A program made the translations under genes and the position numbers. Source: Verrucomicrobiota bacterium (GTDB lineage Bacteria > Verrucomicrobiota > Verrucomicrobiia > Opitutales > Opitutaceae). Taken from it: a DNA stretch of 64,000 nucleotides. Below, piece by piece: positions 26,462 through 35,822 of this stretch. Below the pieces are notes generated by a model, which saw nothing but the letters and a program-made list of their open reading frames with translations, had not been told where the DNA came from and made no database searches. Position 1 is the first letter of the stretch. The number at the start of each line of letters is the position of its first letter. The stretch is taken from positions 62,001 through 126,000 of the forward strand of contig JAQGOP010000046.1 in NCBI GenBank assembly GCA_028293545.1, written 5' to 3'.

Positions 26462-28495
26462 ATGAAATCCGTTGTTCCCGCCCGCATTCACCTCATCGCG
26501 TTTGTCCAGCTTCTGCTGGGCACAATGGCCTTGGCCGACGATCCGACTCCCGCCCGTTTGTCGCAGCCGCCTCCGGCTCTCCAAGTACTCGCCCCAGGCG
26601 AGGTCGAACCCACCGGCTGGCTGCGCGACTGGGCCTTGGCCGCGGCCCAAGGCACCACCGGCCATCTCGATGAACGTGCCGCGACATTCGCCAAGGGCTG
26701 GTCGGGCGAGGACTTCGAGGCGCTCGGCGCCACCGCTCACGGCACGGGGTGGCCGTTGGAGCAATGCGCCTACTGGTTCGATGGGTTGGTCCGGCTCGGT
26801 TATACGCTCCACGATCCAGTCCTGATCGCGAAGGCGAAAGGCCGGCTGGATCCGGTCGTGGACGGCGTGCTTAAGGGTGGCGCGTCCTTTATCTACTGGA
26901 TGCCGCGGGAGGCACTGAACGATTCATTCAACAGTTGGGCGCATGCCCAGATGGGTCGGGCCTTGATCGCGTATTATCGGGCGAGCGGGGACAAACGGGT
27001 CCTCGACGCATTGGTCAAAGTTTACCGGGACTTTCCGCTGCCCGACCTCCCCGTCGAGTTCATCGACGTCTGCGGTGCGATCAACCTCGACCCGATGCTG
27101 GAGACTTACTGGTTGAGCGGGGACGCGCAGATTCTCGCCAATGCCAGGACGCTCCTTTCGCGTCCGAGTTTTCGCCAAGCCGTCGCCGAGTGGGGGAAGG
27201 GCAACGTCAAGGCCGGGCATGGCGTGACGTTTCACGAATTTCAGCGCGTCCCGGCGCTGGCCTATGCAATCAGCGGTGACCGACGCATGTTGGCCGCCAC
27301 CGTGGGTACGATCGATTGGGACGAACGCATGAACATGCTGCCGATGGGCGTCGAGTCGGCGGAAGAGTACTCCGCGGGCATCGGATCGTTCCGTTATGTG
27401 GAAACCTGCAATGTGGCCGCGGGGGCATGGACCGATCACTGGATGCTGCGGCTCACCGGCGAAGCCAGCTACGGCGACCGCATGGAAAATATTTTTTTCA
27501 ATGCGGCTCCGGCGCCGATCGCGCGGGATTTCCAGACGCTCTGCTATTATCAAAGCCCGAACCGTTTCAGCGAAACGCTTCCGCTCGAGGAAGCTCAGGA
27601 TCCTTCGGCCCGCCAATCCAACAAGTTTACGCCGGTAGGCCACTCGGTCCTTTGCTGCGCGGGGAATATCAACCGGATCCTGCCCAATTATATTGATCAC
27701 ATGTGGATGGGGACACCCGATCACGGCCTGGCCGCGACGCTCTACGGACCCAGTCGCGTGCACACGAAGGTCAAGGGCAACGTGGACATTACGATCGACT
27801 GCAAAACGAACTATCCGTTTGAAGAGCAGCTCGAGTTCGTGGTGTCCCCGGCCCGGCCGACGAAATTCCCGCTCTACCTCCGTGTTCCGGCTTGGTGCAC
27901 GGCGCCGTCGATCGAGGTCGAGGGCAAGGTGTGGAGCAACTCCGCCAACGACCACGGCTTTATCAAGATTTCGCGGCGCTGGAAATCGGGCGACCACGTG
28001 CGGCTGCGCCTGCCCATGGCGCCGAAGGTCATGGTGGCGCGCGAAACGCCGTTCCCCGTGATCAAGTATTTCCGTGCGTCGGACTCCCGCAAGCTGGCCC
28101 AGGATGAACATATCAACAATCCCTACGCATCCGTTTCCTTCGGGCCTTTGCTTTTCGCGCTGCCGATTCCGGACGAAAATCCCAACCAAGTCACGCCGGG
28201 CGCGCGCTGGAAATTCGCCTTGGAAGGGAAGGCGGCCCAATCGGCAAACAGCATCGAAGTCGTACGCAGCCCGATGCCGGCGCATTGGTCGTGGGAACTC
28301 GACGCCCCGGTGCGTCTTCATGTTCCGGCGGTGGCCTTTGATTGGCAGCCCACCGATCTCCAGCCTTTGCCCGCCACCTCCGTGACGGGCGGCCAGGAAA
28401 CCAAGATCGAACTCGTGCCTTACGGCTGCACGAAGTTCCGCGTCTCCATGTTTCCGGTCACCCCCGAACTCATGTCGTCGATGGCGCCCAAATAA
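26462..28495 (+). CDS. glycoside hydrolase family 127-like beta-L-arabinofuranosidase (DUF1680)
   Basis: A 677-residue protein with a signal peptide (ARIHLIAFVQLLLGTMALA). It has an (alpha/alpha)6 barrel followed by beta-sandwiches. The family's zinc-cysteine site is recognisable: YVETCNVAAGAW supplies Glu and Cys, and SVLCCAGNINRILPNYIDHMW supplies the Cys pair, matching the E-x-C and CC arrangement of HypBA1. This class removes beta-L-arabinofuranose with a cysteine nucleophile. ATG 26462 is chosen over an upstream frame lying inside the amidase gene. It is the last gene of the sugar locus and is convergent with the secreted protein at 28524. It suggests a plant-derived, arabinose-containing substrate. 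Confidence 0.87.
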   Translation: MKSVVPARIHLIAFVQLLLGTMALADDPTPARLSQPPPALQVLAPGEVEPTGWLRDWALAAAQGTTGHLDERAATFAKGWSGEDFEALGATAHGTGWPLEQCAYWFDGLVRLGYTLHDPVLIAKAKGRLDPVVDGVLKGGASFIYWMPREALNDSFNSWAHAQMGRALIAYYRASGDKRVLDALVKVYRDFPLPDLPVEFIDVCGAINLDPMLETYWLSGDAQILANARTLLSRPSFRQAVAEWGKGNVKAGHGVTFHEFQRVPALAYAISGDRRMLAATVGTIDWDERMNMLPMGVESAEEYSAGIGSFRYVETCNVAAGAWTDHWMLRLTGEASYGDRMENIFFNAAPAPIARDFQTLCYYQSPNRFSETLPLEEAQDPSARQSNKFTPVGHSVLCCAGNINRILPNYIDHMWMGTPDHGLAATLYGPSRVHTKVKGNVDITIDCKTNYPFEEQLEFVVSPARPTKFPLYLRVPAWCTAPSIEVEGKVWSNSANDHGFIKISRRWKSGDHVRLRLPMAPKVMVARETPFPVIKYFRASDSRKLAQDEHINNPYASVSFGPLLFALPIPDENPNQVTPGARWKFALEGKAAQSANSIEVVRSPMPAHWSWELDAPVRLHVPAVAFDWQPTDLQPLPATSVTGGQETKIELVPYGCTKFRVSMFPVTPELMSSMAPK

Positions 28496-28523
28496 GGGCG
28501 GTCGCCCGATTTCCCGCTCATCG

Positions 28524-30938
28524 CTACCGCGGTTCGATTTCGTAGATCTCGATGAGGCCCTGCCCGGTCGTGCCGCCCACACCAGAGAGCTGGACGCTGT
28601 AGATGCCGACCGGCAGGTCGACCACGAGCGCGGCGTCCTTGCTGCCTGCGTCCAGAGTGAAAGCGCCGACTTGGGCGAACGCGGTTGCGACGGCAGCGTC
28701 CCAGTTGTCGTTTGAGGCCACTTTTGCGGCCGTGCTGTCGAAGACCTCGAGTTTCGGATCGGCCAGCACGCCGCTGACGCCGTACTTGGCCAGCGTCGGA
28801 CCCACGCCGCGGATGAGCAACCGCTTGCTGCCTGTGCCGCTGATCACGAATCCCGCGATCAGGATATCCGCCCCCGTGCCCACCTGGCTGCGCGCGGATA
28901 GGTTCACCAGCCGCTGCTGCGTCGTGTCGTCCCTATCGTATAGCTCGATCAGCAGGGTGCCGCTGCCCGTGCCAGTGCCCATCGCCGAATTGACTCCATC
29001 CAACGTTGCCGTGAACGCCGAGTCCTTGCTGCCGTCGAGAAAACCAAATGCGCCGAGTTGGGCGAAGAGCGGCTTCAACGCGGCGTCCCAATTGTCGTTT
29101 TGCCCAATCGACTTCGAGTCGCGGTCGAAGACCTCGAGCTTCGGGTCGCCGAAGCCGGCGAGCCCGTAGGCGTTCAGCGCGGGGCCGGCGGCGCGAAGGA
29201 GGAGGGATTTGGGGGCGTTCGTGACGAAGCCCGCAATGACGGATTGCCCGCTCGAAATATTCAGTCGCACGGAGAGGTTGCTTAAGTGGGACGACGTCCC
29301 GAGTTGGAGCATCACCGGCACTGACTCAGCGGAGCCGGTGTTGCCGCGGACCAAGCAGCGATACGTTCCCACGCTGTCGGCTGAAATGGGATTCACAATG
29401 TAAGTCGGATCGGTGGCGCCGACGATTGAGCTGCCGTCCTTGTACCACTGGTACTGGAGCTGGCCGATGCCAGTCGCGAACACGGTGAACGAGGCGATGC
29501 CACCGGGACTGACGACCTGCGGTGACGGCTGCGTGATGATCGTCGGCGTGGTGGGTTCGACGTGCAAAGTGATCGGCGAACTCGTGACCGTTCCGTAAGG
29601 ATTCGTCACGGACAAGGTGTAAGTACCGGCGTCGGAGAGTTGCGGATAGGAAAAAAAAGGCACGGGAGTCGTGCCGCGAAACCACTGAAAACCCAGCGGT
29701 GCGTCGCCGGTCACAACCGGCAAGAAGGGGAAATAGGCGCCCTCCACGGCGTAGAGATCCGTAGGGATCGGCTGGAGAAATTTTGGCGGCTGGGACTTGG
29801 GCGGATTGACGTCGTAACGCAGCACGCCTCCGGGACCTTCGATGATCACCCTTCCATCGGATTGGACCGCGGCCGCGCCTGCGGTGGTTTGGATCACATC
29901 GCTGCTCGAGCCGTCGGAACCAAGGCGGCTGAAGCCAACGATCGCATCGGGAGGACTGAGGTAGGTGCGCGCAACGATCGCGTCCCGCAGGAAAACCAGA
30001 TCGTTTTCCTTATTTAATAGGACGACACCGTTGAGATGGGCGGAAAACGCGGGGTCGATCGTGAAGTCGGACTTGTACTTGGTGATGGGAAAAGCCGTGA
30101 AGCCGCCGGCAACCGGTGCGGAGGCCACGACATAAAACGCTCCGCCCTTGGTCGCATGGACGGTGCCAGCGGAATAGCCTGTGGCCGGCGTATAATAGGT
30201 GACCGAGGTCAGGATATGGCTCTGATCCGTGGAGCCGTCGCTGTTGAAGCGCTGCAACGTGAGCGTGTCGTGGACGATGGCGGCCCCGTTGGAGTCGGTG
30301 GAGCCTTGTGGGGAGTCGAGGATGACGAGAAGCTTGCCGTCGCTATCGACGTCCATGCTGGTGATTTCCGCATCGGTCGTGAAGGCGGGAAAGGTCGGAT
30401 CGACCGCGCCTGAGTTCGACAGGCGAGTGATGGCTCGACCGGTCGAGACGTAGAGGCGTCCCTGGGGATCGAGCGCCGTGGTTCCCGCGGTGGAGGTTTC
30501 CACCTGATAAGCGGGATCGATGCCGCCGTTTGCAAACAACCTGATCGCGCCCTTCACCGACCCGGCGTTGTAGCTGGTCACGGTTCCGACGACGATGATC
30601 TGGCCGTCGGGTTGGACGTAAAGGGCACTGATGCTATTGCCAACATTGAGCCCGCTCCCGGCGTCAAAGGTGGAGTCCAGCGTGCCGTCGGAATTGAACC
30701 TCACGATGCCGCGCTGGGCATGTCCGTTGACGGTCTCGACGAAGTTCCCGCCCGCGCACAGCAGCCGCCCATCTTTGTCGAGGGCGAGCGCGTTGGGATA
30801 AATGGCTGCGCGAATCGCGAACGTCGGATCGATCGAGGAATTGCTCTGTCCCTGGGCCATCAGGGACAGGCCGATCGCGAGGACGGAAATCAAGAGAGCG
30901 CGAGCGACGCGCACGGGAACGAAGATCGATAAAGTCAT
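28524..30938 (-). CDS. secreted delta-60 repeat / Ig-like protein with duplicated C-terminal domain
   Basis: An 804-residue exported protein with a signal peptide (ALLISVLAIGLSLMAQGQ). The N-terminal half has delta-60 beta-propeller repeats (ALDKDGRLLCAGGNF, VQPDGQIIVVGTV, SDGTLDSTFDAGSG). The middle has two Ig-like segments (PTDLYAVEGAYFPF..., PSPQVVSPGGIASF...). The C terminus holds two tandem copies of about 115 residues. The first has LSVRLNISSGQSVIAGFV and LLLRAAGPALNAYGL, the second LSARSQVGTGADILIAGFV and LLIRGVGPTLAKYGV, each followed by NDNWDAA. This duplicated unit is frequent in Opitutaceae secreted proteins and may be a surface-binding or sorting module. The function is unknown. 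It faces the GH127 gene tail to tail. Confidence 0.8.
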   Translation of the reverse strand: MTLSIFVPVRVARALLISVLAIGLSLMAQGQSNSSIDPTFAIRAAIYPNALALDKDGRLLCAGGNFVETVNGHAQRGIVRFNSDGTLDSTFDAGSGLNVGNSISALYVQPDGQIIVVGTVTSYNAGSVKGAIRLFANGGIDPAYQVETSTAGTTALDPQGRLYVSTGRAITRLSNSGAVDPTFPAFTTDAEITSMDVDSDGKLLVILDSPQGSTDSNGAAIVHDTLTLQRFNSDGSTDQSHILTSVTYYTPATGYSAGTVHATKGGAFYVVASAPVAGGFTAFPITKYKSDFTIDPAFSAHLNGVVLLNKENDLVFLRDAIVARTYLSPPDAIVGFSRLGSDGSSSDVIQTTAGAAAVQSDGRVIIEGPGGVLRYDVNPPKSQPPKFLQPIPTDLYAVEGAYFPFLPVVTGDAPLGFQWFRGTTPVPFFSYPQLSDAGTYTLSVTNPYGTVTSSPITLHVEPTTPTIITQPSPQVVSPGGIASFTVFATGIGQLQYQWYKDGSSIVGATDPTYIVNPISADSVGTYRCLVRGNTGSAESVPVMLQLGTSSHLSNLSVRLNISSGQSVIAGFVTNAPKSLLLRAAGPALNAYGLAGFGDPKLEVFDRDSKSIGQNDNWDAALKPLFAQLGAFGFLDGSKDSAFTATLDGVNSAMGTGTGSGTLLIELYDRDDTTQQRLVNLSARSQVGTGADILIAGFVISGTGSKRLLIRGVGPTLAKYGVSGVLADPKLEVFDSTAAKVASNDNWDAAVATAFAQVGAFTLDAGSKDAALVVDLPVGIYSVQLSGVGGTTGQGLIEIYEIEPR

Positions 30939-31054
30939 GCGGAGGGCGTTGGGGAGGGAGGGCTATTTTTCTGACAAACGGACGCAACAATTCCGCTATC
31001 AGCTTGGGCTCCATGTTCGTGCCTATTCCCGGTCGTACTCGGTTAAGGGTAAAC

Positions 31055-31127
31055 TTTGGCGCGCCATTTCAGCACTAATTCCGCAAACAAACCCCGCGCG
31101 CCAAAATTCGCCCACGCGCGAATTTTG
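31055..31127 (+). promoter_or_regulatory. two overlapping, mutually exclusive hairpins
   Basis: Hairpin A pairs TTTGGCGCGC (31055-31064) with GCGCGCCAAA (31096-31105). Hairpin B pairs CAAAATTCGC (31102-31111) with GCGAATTTTG (31118-31127). Both stems are perfect and share 31102-31105, so only one can form fully at a time. They lie 61 nt before the TPR gene and inside the 249-bp divergent gap, which otherwise shows no gene. An attenuator-like role is inference. Confidence 0.45.
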
Positions 31128-31187
31128 ATTGCCTAAGCCGGCGGCCAAGGAGGTAAGTCGCCGACCCCTGCGTACCTGCACTCGAAC

Positions 31188-32951
31188 ATGAAAAATCTTC
31201 TCTTCGCGCTTCTCGCTCTCACCGTCTCCCGCGCCGCTGGAGCGGAGGCCTGGTCCAAAGTCTCGGCCGCCCGCTTCACCATTTACACTGCGGGATCTGC
31301 ATCGAAGGCGAAGGAATTGCTGGGCGGCACGCTGGCGTTTCACGCGCTGGTGAAATCGATCGGTCCCGCCGAGGACCGCCTGCTCGATCCGGCGACAGTC
31401 GTGTTCTTCCAGAATGACACAGACTTTGAAAAGATTTTCCCAGCTCCACCCGACAAAGTTATGGGCAATTCGATCACGAGACAGCTGCAGGCCGGCCAGG
31501 TGGTGCAGTCCTACGGCCGATTTCTGCTCGCGATCAACCTGCACCGGGACGAATTGGCGCGGACGGCATTTTTCCTCAATAGCGGCACGTGGGCTTCGCA
31601 GGGTTTTCCGCGCACGCTGCCGGCGTGGCTCTTCACGGGCTTGCGCGAGGTTGCCTATAATATCGTTGTGCGATCGGACGGCGTCGACCTCGGGGCTCGG
31701 TCGAAAATGAACGTGGAAACTTTAGGAGGAAAATTACCGGCTTCATTTGACGACATTGTGGCGGCTCAGAGCGGTGCCGGGGTTCGCGGTGGGATGTCGA
31801 ACGTCCAGATTTTTGCCGGAGATTGGGCCGTGCTCCATTACCTGCTTTGGTCCGAAAATGGCGCGCATCGTCCGGAGCTGGTCCGTTACGTGAAGGAATG
31901 GGAGGCCGGCCGGACCCATGCCGAGGCCGCGGCGGCGGCGTGGCCGGCTGGGACGGCGGAGCTGAGCCAGCGTGTGAATCGCTACGTGAAGCTCGGGAAA
32001 TTTCGCGGGGAAACCATCGCAACCAGTTCTCTCCCGGCCATCACGATGGTCGCTGCTTTGCCGGGCGAAGCCGAAGTCGGTCTCGGCTACATCTGTGTGT
32101 TTTCTAAGCCGGATGAGGCCGTCAGGCATTTCGACGCGGCGGACCGATTGAGTCCGAATCTGTCCATGGTTTCGGACGCACGAGGTTATCAGCAGTTGGC
32201 GCAAACTCATCCGGAGGAGGCGACAGAGTTTTTCAAACGGTCAATCCAGCTGGGGACCGACTGGGCGTGGCCCTACCTGGCGGTCGCGACCGACGTGGCC
32301 AATCCGGTCATTGGCACCGAGGCAGTGACCGATCATCTCGATGGCAGGGAGGCGCGCGAGGCGACGGCGCTCTTGCAGCGAGCGGTGGCCTTGCAACCGC
32401 GCGGGCCGGAATTTCAGCTCTATGCCCTCCTGATCGGAGCGCTCACCGAAGTGACGCCTGATGACGCGCGGATACTGGCCGAAGGGCACGCGCTGTACCC
32501 CACGAGTTATGCTCTCGCGCTTGGGCAGGCGGCCTACGACCTGAAGGCAGGGAACTTCAAATCGGCCCGGGACCGTCTCGCGGCGGCGGGCAACCTCGCG
32601 GTCGACCAACGAATGATTCCCTACGCCGACCGGATCGCATCTCGGCTCAATGCGGCCGAGAACCTTGCCGACGCCTCGGGGACTTACGCCGAGGGCAGGA
32701 TCGACGAGACGAGGAACGCCCTGCTGAAGGTTCCGCAAGCAGCGCTCTCTCCCGCCGAGCTTTTGAATTTCCGGGTGATGAACAACTCCGTGACAGCGTT
32801 CGACGAAATGTGCGCCGCAATCGACGCAAAGGACTTTAAAGCCGCCGAAGCCGCCGTCGCTGCGGTCCAACTGGAGAAGCTGCCAGAAAAAATGAACGCC
32901 CGTTTCGCTGAGCTACGCACGCGCCTCAATGGAGCAATGCAAGTTCGGTAG
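31188..32951 (+). CDS. exported TPR-type protein with degenerate peptidase-like N-terminal domain
   Basis: A 587-residue protein with a signal peptide (MKNLLFALLALTVSRAAGA). The N-terminal 250 residues (ARFTIYTAGSASKAKELL..., FPRTLPAWLFTGLREVAYN) resemble the DUF1570/peptidase-MA-like domain found before TPRs in this phylum, but no HExxH zinc motif is present, so it is probably inactive. From about residue 280 helical repeats follow (GYICVFSKPDEAVRHFDAAD, EEATEFFKRSIQLG, REATALLQRAVALQP, LAEGHALYPTSYALALGQ), consistent with TPR scaffolding. It is transcribed divergently from the delta-60 gene. The specific role is unknown. Confidence 0.7.
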   Translation: MKNLLFALLALTVSRAAGAEAWSKVSAARFTIYTAGSASKAKELLGGTLAFHALVKSIGPAEDRLLDPATVVFFQNDTDFEKIFPAPPDKVMGNSITRQLQAGQVVQSYGRFLLAINLHRDELARTAFFLNSGTWASQGFPRTLPAWLFTGLREVAYNIVVRSDGVDLGARSKMNVETLGGKLPASFDDIVAAQSGAGVRGGMSNVQIFAGDWAVLHYLLWSENGAHRPELVRYVKEWEAGRTHAEAAAAAWPAGTAELSQRVNRYVKLGKFRGETIATSSLPAITMVAALPGEAEVGLGYICVFSKPDEAVRHFDAADRLSPNLSMVSDARGYQQLAQTHPEEATEFFKRSIQLGTDWAWPYLAVATDVANPVIGTEAVTDHLDGREAREATALLQRAVALQPRGPEFQLYALLIGALTEVTPDDARILAEGHALYPTSYALALGQAAYDLKAGNFKSARDRLAAAGNLAVDQRMIPYADRIASRLNAAENLADASGTYAEGRIDETRNALLKVPQAALSPAELLNFRVMNNSVTAFDEMCAAIDAKDFKAAEAAVAAVQLEKLPEKMNARFAELRTRLNGAMQVR

Positions 32952-33125
32952 AAGGTTGGGCCTGGTTTCGAAGTCACGTCCCACGCTGGCCGCGTTCACT
33001 TTGTCGTGAACCTGCAGCCAATAAGGAGGGTAGGGATTTCTTTGGCGGCCGCGATCAATGTAGTAAGAAATTCAATTTTCTTCACCTATCCAACCAGCAC
33101 TCTCCGGGACAGACCCAAGCAGAAA
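32952..33125. other. convergent intergenic gap
   Basis: 174 bp between the convergent TPR and ADOP-permease genes. A weak A/T-rich inverted stretch (AAGAAATTCAATTTTCTT, near 33066) could help termination in both directions. No gene or recognised repeat is seen. Confidence 0.4.
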
Positions 33126-35579
33126 TTATTCGCACCGCAGCGCCACGATGGGATCAACTTTCGCTGCTCGTCGCGCCGGTAGCCAGCTAGCGAGCAAGGA
33201 AACGAGTAGTAACAATGCCGCCACCCCGCTGAAAATCTGCGGATCGTTTGGCCGCACTTCGAAGAGCAAACTTGCCATGTAACGGCTGAGGAAAAATGCG
33301 GCGGTAATTCCGATCACCAGCCCCAAGCCGGCTTTCCAAATTCCTTGCCGTAAGATCATCGCCACAATTTGGCCGCGCGTGGCTCCGATCGCACCGCGAA
33401 TGCCAATCTCCTTCGTGCGTTGGGTCACATCGTAGGCCAGCATTCCATAGATGCCGACCGCTGACAGGATAAGCGCGATGCCCGCAAATGCACCGAGCAG
33501 CCACATGACTCCTCGTCGATTGGCTGCCGCGTCATCGAGACGCGTTTGCATCGTTTGGGCCTGATAAATCGGGAGGTTCGGATCCACCGCGCGTAGCTGC
33601 GCTCGGAACAGCGGAAATATCTCCGCAAAGCTCCGCGACGTTCGCAACTCGACGGACAAGCCGCCGCGCGTCGTGCCCATCGCCGCGTAGACATATGGCT
33701 CGCCATTGGGATTTTCCAAGCCGCTCACGTGGGCGACTTCCGCTACGCCCACGATCAAGGGCGCTTCCTCCGGTTTTTGATCCTTGGGCCCGAATGCGAA
33801 CACCTGGCCGACCGCACTTCGGCCCCCAAAATATCGTTCGGCAAATTTCCGATCCACGATGAAAACCATTCGCGCTCCCGGCAACTGATCAGCCGCGGTG
33901 AAATTGCGTCCTTCGAGCAGCCGAATGCCCATCGTCGATAAATATTCCGGGGACGCGCCGAACATAATCGCAGTCGGATAGGTTCCGTCGTGACCTGTTT
34001 GCATGCCGCGGATCGGCAATGTGGCGGTATTATTTTCTCCGAACCCCGGCATGCGATCGGAATACGCCACCGATTCGACCCCGGGAATCTCCCGCATCTT
34101 TTCCAGAATCCGATTCTGCAAACTCAATAGCTTCGCCGGATCCATATAAGATCCGTCGTATGCGACGCGGGCATGAATGACTTTGGTCGCATCAAACCCA
34201 GGATTGATTGCCATCACCTTGGCGAAACTGCGGATGAGCAAACCGGCCCCCACGAGCAACATGAGCGCGAGGGCCACTTGCGCGACCACCAGTAGTCCGC
34301 TCATCGCACGAATCCCACCGCCGCGTGAGGCCCCGCGTGATCCGCTTTGGATGGAACCTTGCAAACTCCCCAACCGCCAAACCCGCAACATCGGGAGCAA
34401 ACCGATCAGGAGCGCCACCAAAAGCGAAACCAGCAGCGTCAGGCCAAGCACTCCACGGTCCATGCTGATCGGCGGTATTCCGTAAATAATAGCGCCCATG
34501 TAGGTGTTGATGACCCGCAAGCTCGTGGCGGACATTGCCAGCCCCAGTACTCCGCCCGTCAACGCGAGCAACGCCGCTTCCGTGAGTAACTGCCGCGCCA
34601 GCGCGGTGCGGCTCGCCCCGAGCGCCTGCCGCACGGCGAATTCCGCCTGTCGGGTGTTGGCACGCGCGAGCATCAGGCTGGCCACGTTGACGCAGCCCAA
34701 CAGCAACACAAAGACCGCCCCACCTTGCAGCAACAGAAGCCCGTTCTTGATTGGCTCTGTTTGCTCGGCTCGCAATTGGCCAAGCCCCATCCGATGCCCG
34801 CCGCTATAAAGATATTCCCGCTGCGCCGGATCCGCTACTGAATCGCGATTACGTTGTTCCAATGTCTGCAGTTGCGCGAGGGCAGCTCCATGTCCGACGC
34901 CGGGTTTGATTCGCGCATACATCGAGCCCATCGGGGCCAGGCGCCATTGTGGGTTCAAGCGATCCGGTCCCCACGACATTGGCACCATGAGCACAGGAGC
35001 GACGCTCAATTCCTCAAAGTTCAGCGGCAATACGCCGACCACCTTGTACAGCCGGCCCGTCAGTCGCACTTCTTTGCCGACGATGTCAGGATCACCATGA
35101 AACTGTTTCTTCCAGTAGGACTCCGTCAACACCACCACCGCATCATGCCCAGGCACGCATTCGTCCGCATTGAAAAAGCGTCCCATGAGAGGATGCAGAC
35201 CCAACACCGAGAAATACTCGTGGGTGACCCGCATGGCGACATAACGCGCGGTGCCCGTCTCCTCGCCGATGTTGAACATCCACCCATACCATAGCGCAAA
35301 GTCAGTGAATAGGTCCGCGTGTGCCTTGTAATCCAGATATTGGAGCAAGCCGACTGCCTGCTTCATTTGGCCGGCTTTGGGCCGCATATTATAAACATCC
35401 ACGATTTGGCCGGCGTCCCGAAACGGCAACGGCTTCAGCACCAGGCCATATAGCACCGAAAGAACCGCCGTGTTCGCCCAAATGCAGAGCGCCAGCGTAG
35501 CGATGACGGTCAAACTGAATGCCGTCGATCGTCGCAAGGCCCGAACGGAAAACCGCAAGTCGTGCCAGATTTTCTCCAT
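33126..35579 (-). CDS. ADOP-type (duplicated orphan) ABC permease, MacB/FtsX fold
   Basis: An 817-residue permease. It begins with MEKIWHDLRFSVRALRRS, the conserved ADOP N terminus, and has the duplicated MacB-periplasmic/FtsX layout. The first half holds TM1, a large periplasmic domain (EYFSVLGLHPLMGRFF, DAVVVLTESYWKKQFHGDP) and three TM helices (LLLQGGAVFVLLLGCVNVASLM...). The second half repeats the unit (APEYLSTMG-like SPEYLSTMGIRLLEGR, then LLGAFAGIALILSAVGIYGM...). It ends with the family tail RRAAKVDPIVALRCE. No ATPase gene is adjacent, as usual for orphan members. ATG 35579 was preferred over GTG 35627 because it matches the family N terminus. Confidence 0.9.
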   Translation of the reverse strand: MEKIWHDLRFSVRALRRSTAFSLTVIATLALCIWANTAVLSVLYGLVLKPLPFRDAGQIVDVYNMRPKAGQMKQAVGLLQYLDYKAHADLFTDFALWYGWMFNIGEETGTARYVAMRVTHEYFSVLGLHPLMGRFFNADECVPGHDAVVVLTESYWKKQFHGDPDIVGKEVRLTGRLYKVVGVLPLNFEELSVAPVLMVPMSWGPDRLNPQWRLAPMGSMYARIKPGVGHGAALAQLQTLEQRNRDSVADPAQREYLYSGGHRMGLGQLRAEQTEPIKNGLLLLQGGAVFVLLLGCVNVASLMLARANTRQAEFAVRQALGASRTALARQLLTEAALLALTGGVLGLAMSATSLRVINTYMGAIIYGIPPISMDRGVLGLTLLVSLLVALLIGLLPMLRVWRLGSLQGSIQSGSRGASRGGGIRAMSGLLVVAQVALALMLLVGAGLLIRSFAKVMAINPGFDATKVIHARVAYDGSYMDPAKLLSLQNRILEKMREIPGVESVAYSDRMPGFGENNTATLPIRGMQTGHDGTYPTAIMFGASPEYLSTMGIRLLEGRNFTAADQLPGARMVFIVDRKFAERYFGGRSAVGQVFAFGPKDQKPEEAPLIVGVAEVAHVSGLENPNGEPYVYAAMGTTRGGLSVELRTSRSFAEIFPLFRAQLRAVDPNLPIYQAQTMQTRLDDAAANRRGVMWLLGAFAGIALILSAVGIYGMLAYDVTQRTKEIGIRGAIGATRGQIVAMILRQGIWKAGLGLVIGITAAFFLSRYMASLLFEVRPNDPQIFSGVAALLLLVSLLASWLPARRAAKVDPIVALRCE

Positions 35580-35822
35580 CGAGTTGATTCCCCACGCTGC
35601 TCCGGGCGGTTTTTTGGTCCCAGTCACGTTTCCGAAGTGCCTTGGCGTGGCATGGTACGCAACGTCAGAAATCCCGACTTACATTCGCAATCACACCGAG
35701 GGAACCCGCGTTGCTTCAGCAGCGCCGATTCGTTTCGTTCCTGTTCTCGCGGCTTGCCCTGACGAATTTCCCGTGCTGGGCTCGCGCCGTTCCGACGGTG
35801 CAAATCCCTCAACTTCACCTTC

